From: an uncultured Draconibacterium sp.
GTDB taxonomy: Bacteria; Bacteroidota; Bacteroidia; Bacteroidales; Prolixibacteraceae
Assembly (NCBI RefSeq): GCF_963677155.1
Contig: NZ_OY781884.1
Location: 4,832,501 to 4,896,500, forward strand
Length of the DNA: 64,000 nucleotides
Direction: 5' to 3'
A model generated the notes under the pieces. It was not told the origin of the DNA. It did no database searches and worked only from the letters and a program-made list of their open reading frames with translations. Shown in pieces: positions 8,431 through 17,111 of this stretch. The translations under genes were made by a program, and so were the position numbers. How positions within the stretch are numbered: position 1 is the stretch's first letter; each line of letters starts with the position of its first letter.

Positions 8431-9309
8431 TTAATTAGTCGAATTGTCGCATATCCATTCCCAAATGGATTTTAAATTTAAACTAATTGGATGATTCGGA
8501 GCATATTCTACCAACGATTTTTCGTGTAACATACACTCAACAAATAGTTCCGAAAAAGGGACTTTTCCAACAAGCGGAATATTGTTGTCGATTAAGTAGT
8601 GTTCTACAGTTGCCGTAAACTCAGTATTTATGTCGTACTTATTAATGATGGCATAAATGGGAACGTTAAACGAATTAACCAATTCCACGAGCCGTTTAGC
8701 ATCGTGCAATCCAGAAACAGTTGGTTCTATCACCAGCAGAACTGCATTTGTTCCGGTTATAGATGAAATCGCAGTGCAGCCAATTCCCGGAGGGCCATCG
8801 TTTATTATAAATTGTGCTTTATTTTCTCTGGCCAGATCTTGCGCTTTTTCCCTTATTCGTGTTACCAGTTTTCCTGAATTTTCTTCGCCCGGGCCCATTT
8901 TTGCATGTACCATCGCTCCAAAACGAGTGGTTGAAACAAACCACTCGTTATTCAAGTTTTGGGTGGTTTGAATGGCGCCGACCGGACAAAGTCGCTCGCA
9001 TAAACGACATCCTTCGCACTGATAGGGATTGATTTCTGGGGAACCATCACTATTAGTGAAAATGGCTTCAAAACGGCATGATTCCTGACAGGTACCACAG
9101 TTGGTACACTCTTCCTGATTGATAAAAGCCAATGAACCGCTATCGAATGGATGCGTTTCTTTTATCTCGGGCTTTAAAATTAGATGTAAATCGGCAGCAT
9201 CAACATCGTTGTCGCAAAATACGGCGTTTGGCGCCAACGAAGCCAGTGCCGCCGCTATGCTCGTTTTTCCGGCTCCTCCTTTTCCGCTGAGTATGGTAAT
9301 TTCTTTCAT
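8431..9309 (-). CDS. MinD-superfamily P-loop ATPase with inserted 2x[4Fe-4S] ferredoxin domain (second copy)
   Basis: 292 residues. A deviant Walker A 'GKGGAGKTS' lies at residues 9-17. Between it and the rest of the fold sit two ferredoxin motifs: 'CTNCGTCQESC' near 72 and 'CEGCRLCERLCPVG' near 98. 'NDGPPGIGCTA' near 168 is the Walker B-like switch of Mrp/MinD proteins. Such proteins are paired in tandem in anaerobic bacteria and archaea, next to NifX-like proteins; in Desulfovibrio the homologues belong to the orange-protein complex. It starts one base after the stop of its paralogue (9311-10174), which suggests they form a heterodimer. Confidence 0.85.
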   Translation of the reverse strand: MKEITILSGKGGAGKTSIAAALASLAPNAVFCDNDVDAADLHLILKPEIKETHPFDSGSLAFINQEECTNCGTCQESCRFEAIFTNSDGSPEINPYQCEGCRLCERLCPVGAIQTTQNLNNEWFVSTTRFGAMVHAKMGPGEENSGKLVTRIREKAQDLARENKAQFIINDGPPGIGCTAISSITGTNAVLLVIEPTVSGLHDAKRLVELVNSFNVPIYAIINKYDINTEFTATVEHYLIDNNIPLVGKVPFSELFVECMLHEKSLVEYAPNHPISLNLKSIWEWICDNSTN

Positions 9310-9310
9310 T

Positions 9311-10174
9311 TTAGTTGATTATTGTTGCCAATTTTCGAACGATAGATTGATAGGCTTTTTCTACCTCTTCAGGAATATTTTCAAACAAATTTCCCTGCGA
9401 ATAATTTCCGGCATAAGCTTTTGAAAACGGTATCTTACCCAGCAACGTGATGTCGCTTTCTTCCAAAAAACGATAAATAGCGTCGTTCCCCAAACCGGCT
9501 TTGTTAACAATTACGCCAAATGGTTTATGTATTTCGTTGAGTAACTCAACGGTTATTTTTAAATCGTGCAGGCCAAACGGAGTTGGTTCGGTAACCAGAA
9601 TGACGTAGTTGGCTGTTGCAACGGTTTCAACAACAGGACAACTTGTTCCGGGAGGTGCATCAAGCAAGGTAATTTGTTGGTTTGAATCAGCATGCTTTTT
9701 TACTTTTTTGATGAGAGCTGTTTGCATGGCAGAACCAATTTCGAGACGTCCTTCTGAAATTCCGGCACCAAAGGTTGTCTGGTAATCGGAAATGCTGCCT
9801 AAAGGATTTTGAATCTGTTTAAGCGCATCAAACGAACAAGCCTCGAAACAAGCACCGCACGAATGGCATAGCTCGTAATTTACTTCTGCAAATTCCAGTT
9901 TCTTAACGATGCTAATTGCATTGAATTCGCACCATTCAACACATTTTTTGCAGTAGGTACATTTTTCTTTATCAATTTCAGGAACGACGGTAAATACCTC
10001 TTTTTCTGTTTCTTTTTTCGCTTGAGAGAAGAAAAGTATGTCGTTAGGCTCTTCAACATCACAATCGATTAGTTGTACCTGATTGTTATATTTTTCAGAT
10101 AAGAAATAGTACAGGTTAACAGAAACGGTTGTTTTGCCCGTACCACCTTTTCCACTTGCTATGGCAATTTGCAT
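9311..10174 (-). CDS. MinD-superfamily P-loop ATPase with inserted ferredoxin domain (first copy)
   Basis: 287 residues, paralogous to the adjacent gene. Walker A 'GKGGTGKTT' at residues 8-16, ferredoxin motifs 'CTYCKKCVEWC' near 75 and 'CHSCGACFEAC' near 102, and 'LDAPPGTSCPVV' near 168. The two paralogues keep the same order of parts but differ in most positions, so the duplication is old. An ATP-dependent Fe-S or Mo-Cu cluster assembly role is inferred from the Mrp/Nbp35 relationship and the NifX neighbours. A hairpin with a U-run sits directly before the ATG (10194-10218), so expression relative to the upstream NifX genes may be set there. Confidence 0.85.
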   Translation of the reverse strand: MQIAIASGKGGTGKTTVSVNLYYFLSEKYNNQVQLIDCDVEEPNDILFFSQAKKETEKEVFTVVPEIDKEKCTYCKKCVEWCEFNAISIVKKLEFAEVNYELCHSCGACFEACSFDALKQIQNPLGSISDYQTTFGAGISEGRLEIGSAMQTALIKKVKKHADSNQQITLLDAPPGTSCPVVETVATANYVILVTEPTPFGLHDLKITVELLNEIHKPFGVIVNKAGLGNDAIYRFLEESDITLLGKIPFSKAYAGNYSQGNLFENIPEEVEKAYQSIVRKLATIIN

Positions 10175-10187
10175 GACACATGATTTT

Positions 10188-10218
10188 AAAAAATTCCCCG
10201 GAGTGTTGCTCCGGGGAA
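10188..10218 (-). terminator. Rho-independent-type terminator or attenuator inside the MinD/NifX cluster
   Basis: Perfect 10-bp inverted repeat TTCCCCGGAG / CTCCGGGGAA (10194-10203 and 10209-10218) with a 5-base loop; on the minus strand it is followed by AATTTTTTAAAA. It lies between the NifX gene ending at 10324 and the ATPase starting at 10174. Confidence 0.75.
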
Positions 10219-10323
10219 TACCGATTTAGTAGCTAACTCTGAGTGACTAAGAAAAACGACTCAGAAATGCGCTCTATTTTGGCGCAATTGTATTTTACGA
10301 CGGTTGTGTTTAACTACTTTTAT

Positions 10324-10665
10324 TTAATGATCGCAGTAATTGGCTGTAAATTCTATTGTTTCGTTGAGATAACCTTGTACCAATTCGCCTGCTGATAGTT
10401 GCGGTGCACCAACAAAAACATTTACATTGTTGTAATTGAAAATTTGAATGGCTTTATGGCCCATTCCTCCGGCCAATACATCGGTAACACCTTTTTCGGC
10501 TAACCATTTAGGCAACACTCCCGGCTCGTGAGGAGGAGGAGTTAACCGTTCTTCGTTTACAATTGTTGTATCTTCAACATCTAACAGTGCAAAGTACTTG
10601 CAGTGTCCGAAATGTCCGTCTAAAATCCCGCTTTCGTCAACAGGAACAGCAATTTTTTTATTCAT
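10324..10665 (-). CDS. NifX/NifB-family Mo-Fe cluster-binding protein (orange protein-like)
   Basis: 113 residues covering one dinitrogenase FeMo-cofactor-binding domain: 'KIAVPVDESGILDGHFGHCKYFALLDVED' at the start, then 'LAEKGVTDVLAGGMGHKAIQIFNYNNVNVFVGA', the central strand-loop of the NifX fold. Small stand-alone members of this family bind Mo-Cu-S or Fe-S clusters (ORP in Desulfovibrio) or act as cofactor chaperones. The 'GHFGHC' and C-terminal 'NYCDH' provide possible ligands. No nif structural genes are in the window, so a nitrogenase role is unlikely. Sits 15 bases after the DUF5320 gene. Confidence 0.85.
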   Translation of the reverse strand: MNKKIAVPVDESGILDGHFGHCKYFALLDVEDTTIVNEERLTPPPHEPGVLPKWLAEKGVTDVLAGGMGHKAIQIFNYNNVNVFVGAPQLSAGELVQGYLNETIEFTANYCDH

Positions 10666-10680
10666 GCTTATTTCAATTTG

Positions 10681-10908
10681 TTAATTTTCTAATCGGCCAA
10701 ATCCCCGGGCACGACCTCTTCCTTTTCCGCGTCCGCAACCTGTTGGTACGCTTTCGTCGGTTTCTTGATTTCTAAATCTGAAACCTTTGCCACCTCGTCT
10801 TCCAAAGTTGGTAAACTGTTCTTCATTTAATGCATTGCTACATCTTCCTTGTTTTCTCCCGGTTTGGGCTCCTTGTCCCATCGGTCCGGTTTTGTTTAAT
10901 CCTGGCAT
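10681..10908 (-). CDS. DUF5320-family small Gly/Arg-rich protein
   Basis: 75 residues opening 'MPGLNKTGPMGQGAQTGR', the signature of the DUF5320 family, followed by a 'GRCSNA' turn and a Gly/Arg-rich tail ending 'GRGRARGFGRLE'. Function is unknown, but the family is routinely found between NifX-like and MinD-ferredoxin genes, as here (3-base gap to the upstream NifX gene). The basic, flexible tail and a few Cys residues could bind a cluster or nucleic acid; that is speculation. Confidence 0.8.
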   Translation of the reverse strand: MPGLNKTGPMGQGAQTGRKQGRCSNALNEEQFTNFGRRGGKGFRFRNQETDESVPTGCGRGKGRGRARGFGRLEN

Positions 10909-10911
10909 TTT

Positions 10912-11232
10912 CTAATTGTTTTCAATTTTCGAAATAATATCCTTCACATTCATCTCTTCCTCATGCAACTCAATCATTTGTATCTGAAACTTTTCGAGCA
11001 TGTCTTTTGCTTTAGGTCCGAAGTGTCCTGAAATGATTTGGCTTGCGCCCAACTCGGCTGCCATCTCCGAAGATTTTGTGCCAGCTCCTCCATTCGTGTT
11101 TTTAAAGCTGTTTTCGATAAAATTGGTTGTACGGGTTTCTTTGTCGTAAACACAAAACCAGCCTGCACGACCAAATCGTAAATCAAATTTTGACTCAACG
11201 TTATCTCCTGATGATGTAATAATAGTTTTCAT
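10912..11232 (-). CDS. NifX-family protein, first gene of the cluster
   Basis: 106 residues, second NifX-fold protein of the operon: 'KTIITSSGDNVESKFDLRFGRAGWFCVYDKE', then 'GGAGTKSSEMAAELGASQIISGHFGPKAKDMLEK'. The GHFG turn is conserved with the fold, but it is shorter at the C-terminus and has a single Cys, so the two NifX proteins probably have different cluster roles. It is the first gene of a six-gene minus-strand set that ends with the MBL hydrolase at 7643. The 188 bases before it hold no gene. Confidence 0.8.
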   Translation of the reverse strand: MKTIITSSGDNVESKFDLRFGRAGWFCVYDKETRTTNFIENSFKNTNGGAGTKSSEMAAELGASQIISGHFGPKAKDMLEKFQIQMIELHEEEMNVKDIISKIENN

Positions 11233-11420
11233 TTGTTTATGTAACTTATGTCCTTTACAAAGATATTGAATTATTGATTAAAAAACAAAAGTTTAAAAGA
11301 ACAAATGGTCATTAATAATATTTGTTGAAATTTGAAATCACTAGATTTAGCAGAAGGTTTGTTGTTGAATGGGAAGTTATAAATTACAAAAAAATGAGAT
11401 ATTGTGCTTGATGCTGTATG

Positions 11421-11981
11421 TTAGGTGTTTTTTCTGACTTGATTGCCCAGAAATAAAGTAATTGAACCTGCAAATATTGCGAGTGCGCCAATAACTTTAA
11501 CCACCACCAATGCTGAGGTGTAGGGCGATGAGATGAGTAATATACCCAGAATTATGGAGAAGACTCCACTCCAGAGCATGGAGCGTTCGCCGGTATGGTG
11601 CTTTTTAATTCGAATAGCCGTAATTACGTTACTAATTCCGTTTATGAGTGCAACAATGCCTAAAAACCACATTAAAAATGATGTTGTTAATACCGTACTT
11701 GAAAATGGTTTCATTACTACAATTATTCCGGCTATAACTGCAAGACTTCCGGTAACTAAGCCCCACCACCAATTTCTTCGAATTTTTCGTTGTTTAAAAG
11801 TGTTATAGAGGGTGACTACGCCATCGATTAACCAGTAAATACCTAAAATAAAAATAAGGGTTGTTAATGATGCTGAGGGAAATAGCAGTAATACCAGCCC
11901 GATAATTACAAGAACTGCACCACGGGTTATTATGAGTTTCCAAACGTTATTGGCCATGTCTTTATTTGTGTTGTTTGTCAT
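11421..11981 (-). CDS. HdeD-family (DUF308) membrane protein
   Basis: 186 residues with six hydrophobic helices in three similar hairpins: residues about 15-60, 70-115 and 130-182, each with the 'G...L..G......G' helix pattern of HdeD/DUF308. HdeD is linked to acid resistance in enteric bacteria; in Bacteroidota the role is not established. It stands alone, downstream of the DUF2892 gene but separated from it by a terminator-like hairpin. Confidence 0.85.
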   Translation of the reverse strand: MTNNTNKDMANNVWKLIITRGAVLVIIGLVLLLFPSASLTTLIFILGIYWLIDGVVTLYNTFKQRKIRRNWWWGLVTGSLAVIAGIIVVMKPFSSTVLTTSFLMWFLGIVALINGISNVITAIRIKKHHTGERSMLWSGVFSIILGILLISSPYTSALVVVKVIGALAIFAGSITLFLGNQVRKNT

Positions 11982-12060
11982 ATCAATACATTAATTGTGT
12001 TTGTGTGAGACTAAAGTTAGCAGAAATCCATTGAAAATACTAAAATTAACTGAAATAAGA

Positions 12061-12087
12061 AAAGGTTGCCTGTTACAGACAACCTTT
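12061..12087 (-). terminator. Terminator after the DUF2892 gene
   Basis: Inverted repeat AAAGGTTG / CAACCTTT (12061-12068, 12080-12087) with inner CTG/CAG pairs; on the minus strand it runs into TTCTTATTT. It ends the transcript of the gene at 12112. Confidence 0.65.
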
Positions 12088-12111
12088 CATATCACGCATT
12101 TTATTGCAGAG

Positions 12112-12294
12112 CTATTCTATTCCTGCCTTTTCCAGGAAAAACTCCAGGGGACAGAATTTTGTAATTGATGATTGAAACAAATTCAGTCCAACAAAACCTG
12201 CCAGGCCAAGCCAGTAAATATTAACGAATATGGCCAATAGAATGCTTGTCAACACAAATATTCCTGCAACTGCGCGTACTATTCTCTCTTTCAT
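12112..12294 (-). CDS. DUF2892-family small membrane protein
   Basis: 60 residues: a basic start (MKERIVRAVAG), two membrane helices (about 8-25 and 28-43), then 'ITKFCPLEFFLEKAG'. The 'CPL' motif after the second helix is the hallmark of the DUF2892/YgaP-like membrane module, often found with rhodaneses or metal-efflux genes. Here it is the last gene of the PII-like/RND group. Function unknown. Confidence 0.8.
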   Translation of the reverse strand: MKERIVRAVAGIFVLTSILLAIFVNIYWLGLAGFVGLNLFQSSITKFCPLEFFLEKAGIE

Positions 12295-12330
12295 CGTATT
12301 CTATTTAATGTTATTAATTTTTAAATGCGA

Positions 12331-12639
12331 TTAAACAAATTTGTCGATAGCCGATATATAGGCACTTATAGGGCTAATACCTTCGGCCTCCTCATTAAAC
12401 TTTCTGATTCGTTCAAGGAGTTCATTTGCTTTGTCCCCTTCCAAAAAGGTAAAGGAAATGAAATAGCGATACGGATTTTTTGAAGACCCAAACCAGTTGG
12501 AAATATCCGAATTTCCATCAGCGCTTTCCATAAAACCATCAACCGGTAACTCGCTGTAAGAATTTATCTTAATGTCGCGAAAGATTTGCTCCAGCTCGTG
12601 ATGATAAGCTTCGGCGCTTTGAATAATTACAAATTTCAT
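12331..12639 (-). CDS. Small PII-like protein linked to RND efflux
   Basis: 102 residues without signal peptide: 'MKFVIIQSAEAYHHELEQIFRDIKINSYSELPVDGF' then 'YRYFISFTFLEGDKANELLERIRKFNEEAEGISPISAYISAIDKF'. The beta-alpha-beta pattern repeated twice, a long loop between them and a C-terminal 'ISAYISAID' strand fit the PII/GlnB-like fold. Proteins of this shape (DUF3240-like) follow metal RND genes in other phyla, so a metal- or ligand-sensing role is inferred. I cannot place it in a named family with certainty. It lies 97 bases downstream of the RND permease. Confidence 0.55.
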   Translation of the reverse strand: MKFVIIQSAEAYHHELEQIFRDIKINSYSELPVDGFMESADGNSDISNWFGSSKNPYRYFISFTFLEGDKANELLERIRKFNEEAEGISPISAYISAIDKFV

Positions 12640-12736
12640 TCGTTTATAGTTTTAATTATTAACGGTAACTCATGTAACTCGCATGATGTTGATTCATACG
12701 ATTTTGTCAAATACAGCTTAAATACTCGTTTCATCG

Positions 12737-15700
12737 CTAAATTTCCTCCTCGTTAGTTGAGTTATTTTCAGTTTCAGTAGTTTCTGCAAATGGAGCTTCT
12801 TTTACCGGGTATTTTTTCTTCTCGGTCATGTAATAAATCAGCGGAACAATAATCAGTGTTAAAAATGTTGAAGCAATTGTTCCCCCCATAAGTGAGATTG
12901 CTAATCCCTGGAAAATTGGATCGAATAAGATCACTACAGCCCCAATTACAACTGTTCCGGCGGTAAGCAGGATAGGTGTAGTTCGAACTGCTCCGGCCTC
13001 TATAACCGCTTCTTTTAGCGGAGCTCCGTCCTTAAGCCGGAGATTTATAAAGTCGATGAGCAGTATGGAGTTTCGGACCATAATTCCCGCCAGCGCAATT
13101 AATCCGATCATTGATGTTGCTGTAAAGAAAGCACCCATCAGCCAGTGACCGATTAGAATTCCAACCAAGGAAAGCGGAATGGCAACCATCATTACAAACG
13201 GTACTTTAAAGTTCTGGAACCATCCGATAATGAGCATGTAAATTACCAACAGAACGACTGCAAAGGCAGTTCCCAAATCGCGGAAGACTTCGTAGGTAAT
13301 TTGCCACTCTCCGTCCCATTTCAGGCTGTAATTATCTTGTACAAAAGGTTGTTGAGTAAACTCTTCGTTTAGCGTGTAACCTTCGGGTAACTTTATTTTA
13401 TCAAGGTTTTTACTCATATTCAGAATACCATAAACCGGACTTTCCAGCGCTCCGGCAATATCGGCAGTTACGTAAACTACGCGTTTCTGATTTTTTCGGT
13501 AAATGCTTTTATCCTGAAGTGCTTCTTTTATTTCAACCACATCGCCCAGAGCCACTTTTTGCCCGGTCATGCTCATAATGTTGATTTTCTTCAGATCTTC
13601 AATGCTAGAGCGTTCATCTTCCGAAAAACGCAACTGAATTCCCACCTGCTCGTGTTCTTTCTCAGCGTAAAGTTGTGTTACTTCCTGACCACCGAGTGCC
13701 ATGGCAACACTGTTTATAACTTGTTGTGTTGAAACGCCTGCCAATGCAGCTTTTTCTTTTAGTACATTGAATTTATATTCTACCTGATCGTCTTCCACTT
13801 GCCAGTCGATATCTACCACATCGGCTGTTTCTGCAAACAAGTTTTTTACCTGGCGGGCAACCTCAATTTGTTCGTCGTAATCGGGGCCGTAAATTTCGGC
13901 AACTAATGTTGAAAGTACCGGTGGACCCGGTGGAACCTCTACAACTTTTGCATTGGCGTTGAATTTTTTCGCCAGTTGCTGAATACCTGGACGCATGGCT
14001 TTTGCAATGTCGTGACTTTGTGTTTTACGCTCGGTTTTATCAGTCAGGTTCACCTGAATATCTGCAACGTTTGAGCCTCTGCGTAAATCGTAGTGACGAA
14101 CCAACCCGTTAAAGTTCATTGGCGAAGCAGTTCCTACATACGATTGGTAATTCAATACCTCTTTCTGCTGAGCAATGTAAGCCGCCAGCTCTTTTGTTAC
14201 AGCAGCAGTTCGTTCAAGTGTCGTTCCTTCCGGCATATCGATAATTACCTGGAATTCGTTTTTATTGTCAAACGGAAGCATTTTAACAGTTACCATTTTA
14301 AAATAAACCAGTGTCATCGATGCTAACAAGAAAAATGTAATGGTACCGATAAATGTCCAGCGTTTCCACGATGATTCCAACATCGGATTCATCGTTTTAT
14401 AATAAATCTTGTAAATCGGCGAATTTTCCAGTTTGAATGCCTTTTTTACTTTGTCATCTTTTTCAACAACTCTCAGTAAACGGAAAGCAAGATACGGTGT
14501 AATTGTAAGTGCAACCAGTAACGAAAAGATCATTGCAATGGAAGCACCAATTGGCATCGGGCTCATATAAGGCCCCATTAATCCTGAAACAAAAACCATT
14601 GGCAGTACCGCTGCAATTACCGTAAATGTGGCCAGAATTGTTGGGTTACCCACTTCATCAATCGAGCGCAGAGCGGCCTGGATGAACGGCAGTTTTTTCA
14701 TCTTAAAATGCCGGTGCATGTTCTCTGCAATAATAATCGAGTCGTCGACTACAATACCTGTTACAAAAACCAGGGCAAAAAGTGTAATCCGGTTCAAAGT
14801 GTAATCGAGGAAATAGTAACTGAACATGGTTAATGCGAATGTAATTGGCACCGAAAGGAATACAACCAGGCCGCCGCGCCAGCCCATTGCCAGCATAACC
14901 ACAAATGTTACGGCAATAATTGCTCCGGCAAGGTGCATCAGCAGTTCTGATACTTTGTGCGATGCTGTTTCTCCGTAGTTCCGGGTTACATCAACATGTA
15001 CGTCGGAAGGAATGAGATCCTTTTCAAGATGTTTTACTTTCTCCAGAATCTGGTCTGATACTTTCATGGCATCGGCACCACGACGTTTCGCTATCGAAAT
15101 GGTAACTGCAGGGTATTCTCCAGGATTGTCGGTTTTCTTTTCGTCCATTGTTCCGTAACCAAAATTCACATATTGAATCGGTTCTTCAGGACCGTCAAGA
15201 ATTTCGGCAACTTGTTTCAGGTAAACCGGACTTCCGTTATGAATACCCACTATCAGATTGGCAACGTCATCAGAAGTTTGCAGAAACTCACCAGCTTCAA
15301 CCAGGTATTCGGTATCGTTATTGTTGAAGGCTCCGGTATTAAATTGCTGATTTGCAATCTGGATTTTCTGTGCAATACTAAGCGCATCAACATTATAACG
15401 GGCCATTGCTCCGTTGTTCAGCGCAACACGAATTTGGCGTGAGCGCCCTCCAATTACTTTTGTTTCCGAAACATCTGTAATCTGTTCAATCTCGTTATTT
15501 ACTTCCTGTGCAATTCTTTTTAATTGGTAATCATCGTAATTTTCGCTCCAGAAAGTTAGTCCCAATACCGGCACATCGTCGATAGAACGCGTTTTTACCA
15601 AAGGTAAACTTGTTCCGTGCGGCATCTGGTCCATGTGCTTCATAATTTCGTTGTACATTTTTACCAACGAACGTTCGATGTCTTCTCCAACGTAAAACTG

Positions 15701-15994
15701 AACGATAAGCATGGCCTGACCCGGCATTGAGGTAGAGTATACGTATTCAACTCCCGGAATATTGGCTACCACTTTTTCGAGCGGTTGCATCACGCGGGAT
15801 TCAATTTCTTTTGGGCTGGCTCCCGGGTAGCTAAAGAGGATATCGGCAATTGGTACGTCAATTTGCGGTTCCTCCTCACGGGGAGTCAGGTACGAGCTGT
15901 AGATACCGATTGCCATAAAAGCAATCATCAACAGCGGCGTTAATTTTGAGTTTATAAATTGTTTGGCTATTCCGCCAGCAAATCCTGTTTTCAT
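12737..15994 (-). CDS. Efflux RND transporter permease (AcrB/MexB superfamily)
   Basis: 1085 residues, full length for the inner-membrane pump. TM1 near residues 17-33 is followed by the porter region ('EEEPQIDVPIADILFSYPGASPKEIESRVMQPLE'), a TM block near 340-540 with 'VTGIVVDDSIIIAENMHRH' (the proton-relay helix 4 with two adjacent Asp), a second porter region and a TM block near 890-1055 ('GIMVRNSILLIDFINLR'). Driven by proton influx it would export drugs or metals through the adaptor and TolC-like partners encoded upstream. The neighbouring HMA proteins make a metal substrate attractive, but the heavy-metal subfamily is not proven by motifs I can read. Confidence 0.88.
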   Translation of the reverse strand: MKTGFAGGIAKQFINSKLTPLLMIAFMAIGIYSSYLTPREEEPQIDVPIADILFSYPGASPKEIESRVMQPLEKVVANIPGVEYVYSTSMPGQAMLIVQFYVGEDIERSLVKMYNEIMKHMDQMPHGTSLPLVKTRSIDDVPVLGLTFWSENYDDYQLKRIAQEVNNEIEQITDVSETKVIGGRSRQIRVALNNGAMARYNVDALSIAQKIQIANQQFNTGAFNNNDTEYLVEAGEFLQTSDDVANLIVGIHNGSPVYLKQVAEILDGPEEPIQYVNFGYGTMDEKKTDNPGEYPAVTISIAKRRGADAMKVSDQILEKVKHLEKDLIPSDVHVDVTRNYGETASHKVSELLMHLAGAIIAVTFVVMLAMGWRGGLVVFLSVPITFALTMFSYYFLDYTLNRITLFALVFVTGIVVDDSIIIAENMHRHFKMKKLPFIQAALRSIDEVGNPTILATFTVIAAVLPMVFVSGLMGPYMSPMPIGASIAMIFSLLVALTITPYLAFRLLRVVEKDDKVKKAFKLENSPIYKIYYKTMNPMLESSWKRWTFIGTITFFLLASMTLVYFKMVTVKMLPFDNKNEFQVIIDMPEGTTLERTAAVTKELAAYIAQQKEVLNYQSYVGTASPMNFNGLVRHYDLRRGSNVADIQVNLTDKTERKTQSHDIAKAMRPGIQQLAKKFNANAKVVEVPPGPPVLSTLVAEIYGPDYDEQIEVARQVKNLFAETADVVDIDWQVEDDQVEYKFNVLKEKAALAGVSTQQVINSVAMALGGQEVTQLYAEKEHEQVGIQLRFSEDERSSIEDLKKINIMSMTGQKVALGDVVEIKEALQDKSIYRKNQKRVVYVTADIAGALESPVYGILNMSKNLDKIKLPEGYTLNEEFTQQPFVQDNYSLKWDGEWQITYEVFRDLGTAFAVVLLVIYMLIIGWFQNFKVPFVMMVAIPLSLVGILIGHWLMGAFFTATSMIGLIALAGIMVRNSILLIDFINLRLKDGAPLKEAVIEAGAVRTTPILLTAGTVVIGAVVILFDPIFQGLAISLMGGTIASTFLTLIIVPLIYYMTEKKKYPVKEAPFAETTETENNSTNEEEI

Positions 15995-16005
15995 TCTTTT
16001 TCTTC

Positions 16006-17097
16006 TTAGTTGTTAGCAATTAGTGCTCCGTCAAAAAGTTTGCTGTCAGACTTTACAACATATTGTTCTCCATCCGTTAAGCCTGAAATTATCTCAACTT
16101 TATCGCCAAATGTTTTACCGGTTTTTACCCAGCGAAGCAGGGCATTTCCCGACTGGCTAACAGCATAAATTCCTACTAACTGACCACGGTGAATCAGTGC
16201 TGATTCTGAAATTAGGATGCGTTTTTGTGTTCCGTGTTCAAACAACACCTCGGCATACATACCACTGTACAATTTGGCAGTACAGTTTTTAGGAACGGTA
16301 ACCAAAACCTTTGCCATGTATTGGTTGCCGGTATTTGTTGTTGATGGATTTATTTCAATAATTTTTCCTTCCAATTCTACTTCGGCTGAAGTGAATTTTA
16401 CTTTAACAGCATCGTTCAACTGAACTTTTGCAATGTCGGCTTCGGGAATGCGTGCAATAACTTTCCATTGCGATGGGCTTTCCATGCTTAAGAGCGGCAT
16501 TCCCGGATTGGCCATGTCGCCTTCCTGAACGAATTTAGTCGTGATAACTCCACTGTAAGGGGCGCGAATTGATGCATAACGCATGTTTTCTTTCACTTCG
16601 TTTTCCATTTGCTCAACGGCTGCCAAACGTGCTTTGGCCATGTCGTAACGGGTACGCATGTCGTCCATTTCTTTATCCGACACACTGTTTGATTCGTATA
16701 GTGCTTCGTAACGTTTCAGGTCTTTTTCAGCACTCTCGTAAGCAGTTGTAGCTTCAACCTTGCTGGCTTCCACCTGTGCTTCCTTGGCCAGAATATCCTG
16801 GTTTCTGATCTGAATCAACAGATCGCCCTGGTGTACTTTCTGCCCTGGTTTTACATAGATACGCTGAATTTGCCCCATAATTCGGGTGCTTAAATTAGTT
16901 TGTTTGTCGGCCTCCAGTTTGCCCGAAAAGCTATGTACTATCGGGTAATCAGCTAATTGGGCAACAGCAGTTTGTGCCGCAATTTTTTCTTGCGATGCCG
17001 TGGCATGTTCTTTCTCTTTTTTACCACATGATATTGCAATTAGAGGGAATAATGCAACTGCAATAATGAGTTTCGATTTTTGTACTAGTGTCTTCAT
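16006..17097 (-). CDS. Periplasmic adaptor (membrane fusion) lipoprotein of the RND pump
   Basis: 363 residues. Lipobox 'AISC' with Cys24 shows a lipoprotein. Then 'SGKLEADKQTNLSTRIMGQIQRIYVKPGQKVHQGDLLIQI' (barrel-sandwich half), an alpha-hairpin (about 105-170, 'AYESAEKDLKRYEALYESNSVSDKEMDDM'), 'YASIRAPYSGVITTKFVQEGDMANPG' (second sandwich half) and beta-barrel/proximal domains. It joins the inner-membrane pump (next gene, 11-base gap) to the outer-membrane channel (previous gene, 14-base gap). One operon of three genes in the order channel, adaptor, pump. Confidence 0.88.
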   Translation of the reverse strand: MKTLVQKSKLIIAVALFPLIAISCGKKEKEHATASQEKIAAQTAVAQLADYPIVHSFSGKLEADKQTNLSTRIMGQIQRIYVKPGQKVHQGDLLIQIRNQDILAKEAQVEASKVEATTAYESAEKDLKRYEALYESNSVSDKEMDDMRTRYDMAKARLAAVEQMENEVKENMRYASIRAPYSGVITTKFVQEGDMANPGMPLLSMESPSQWKVIARIPEADIAKVQLNDAVKVKFTSAEVELEGKIIEINPSTTNTGNQYMAKVLVTVPKNCTAKLYSGMYAEVLFEHGTQKRILISESALIHRGQLVGIYAVSQSGNALLRWVKTGKTFGDKVEIISGLTDGEQYVVKSDSKLFDGALIANN

Positions 17098-17111
17098 TTT
17101 TGATATGGCGT

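Noticed and set aside
10324-11232. Nitrogenase cofactor genes
   Set aside because: The NifX-fold proteins are small stand-alone forms beside ferredoxin-MinD ATPases; no nifHDK, nifE/N or nifB radical-SAM domain is present in the window.
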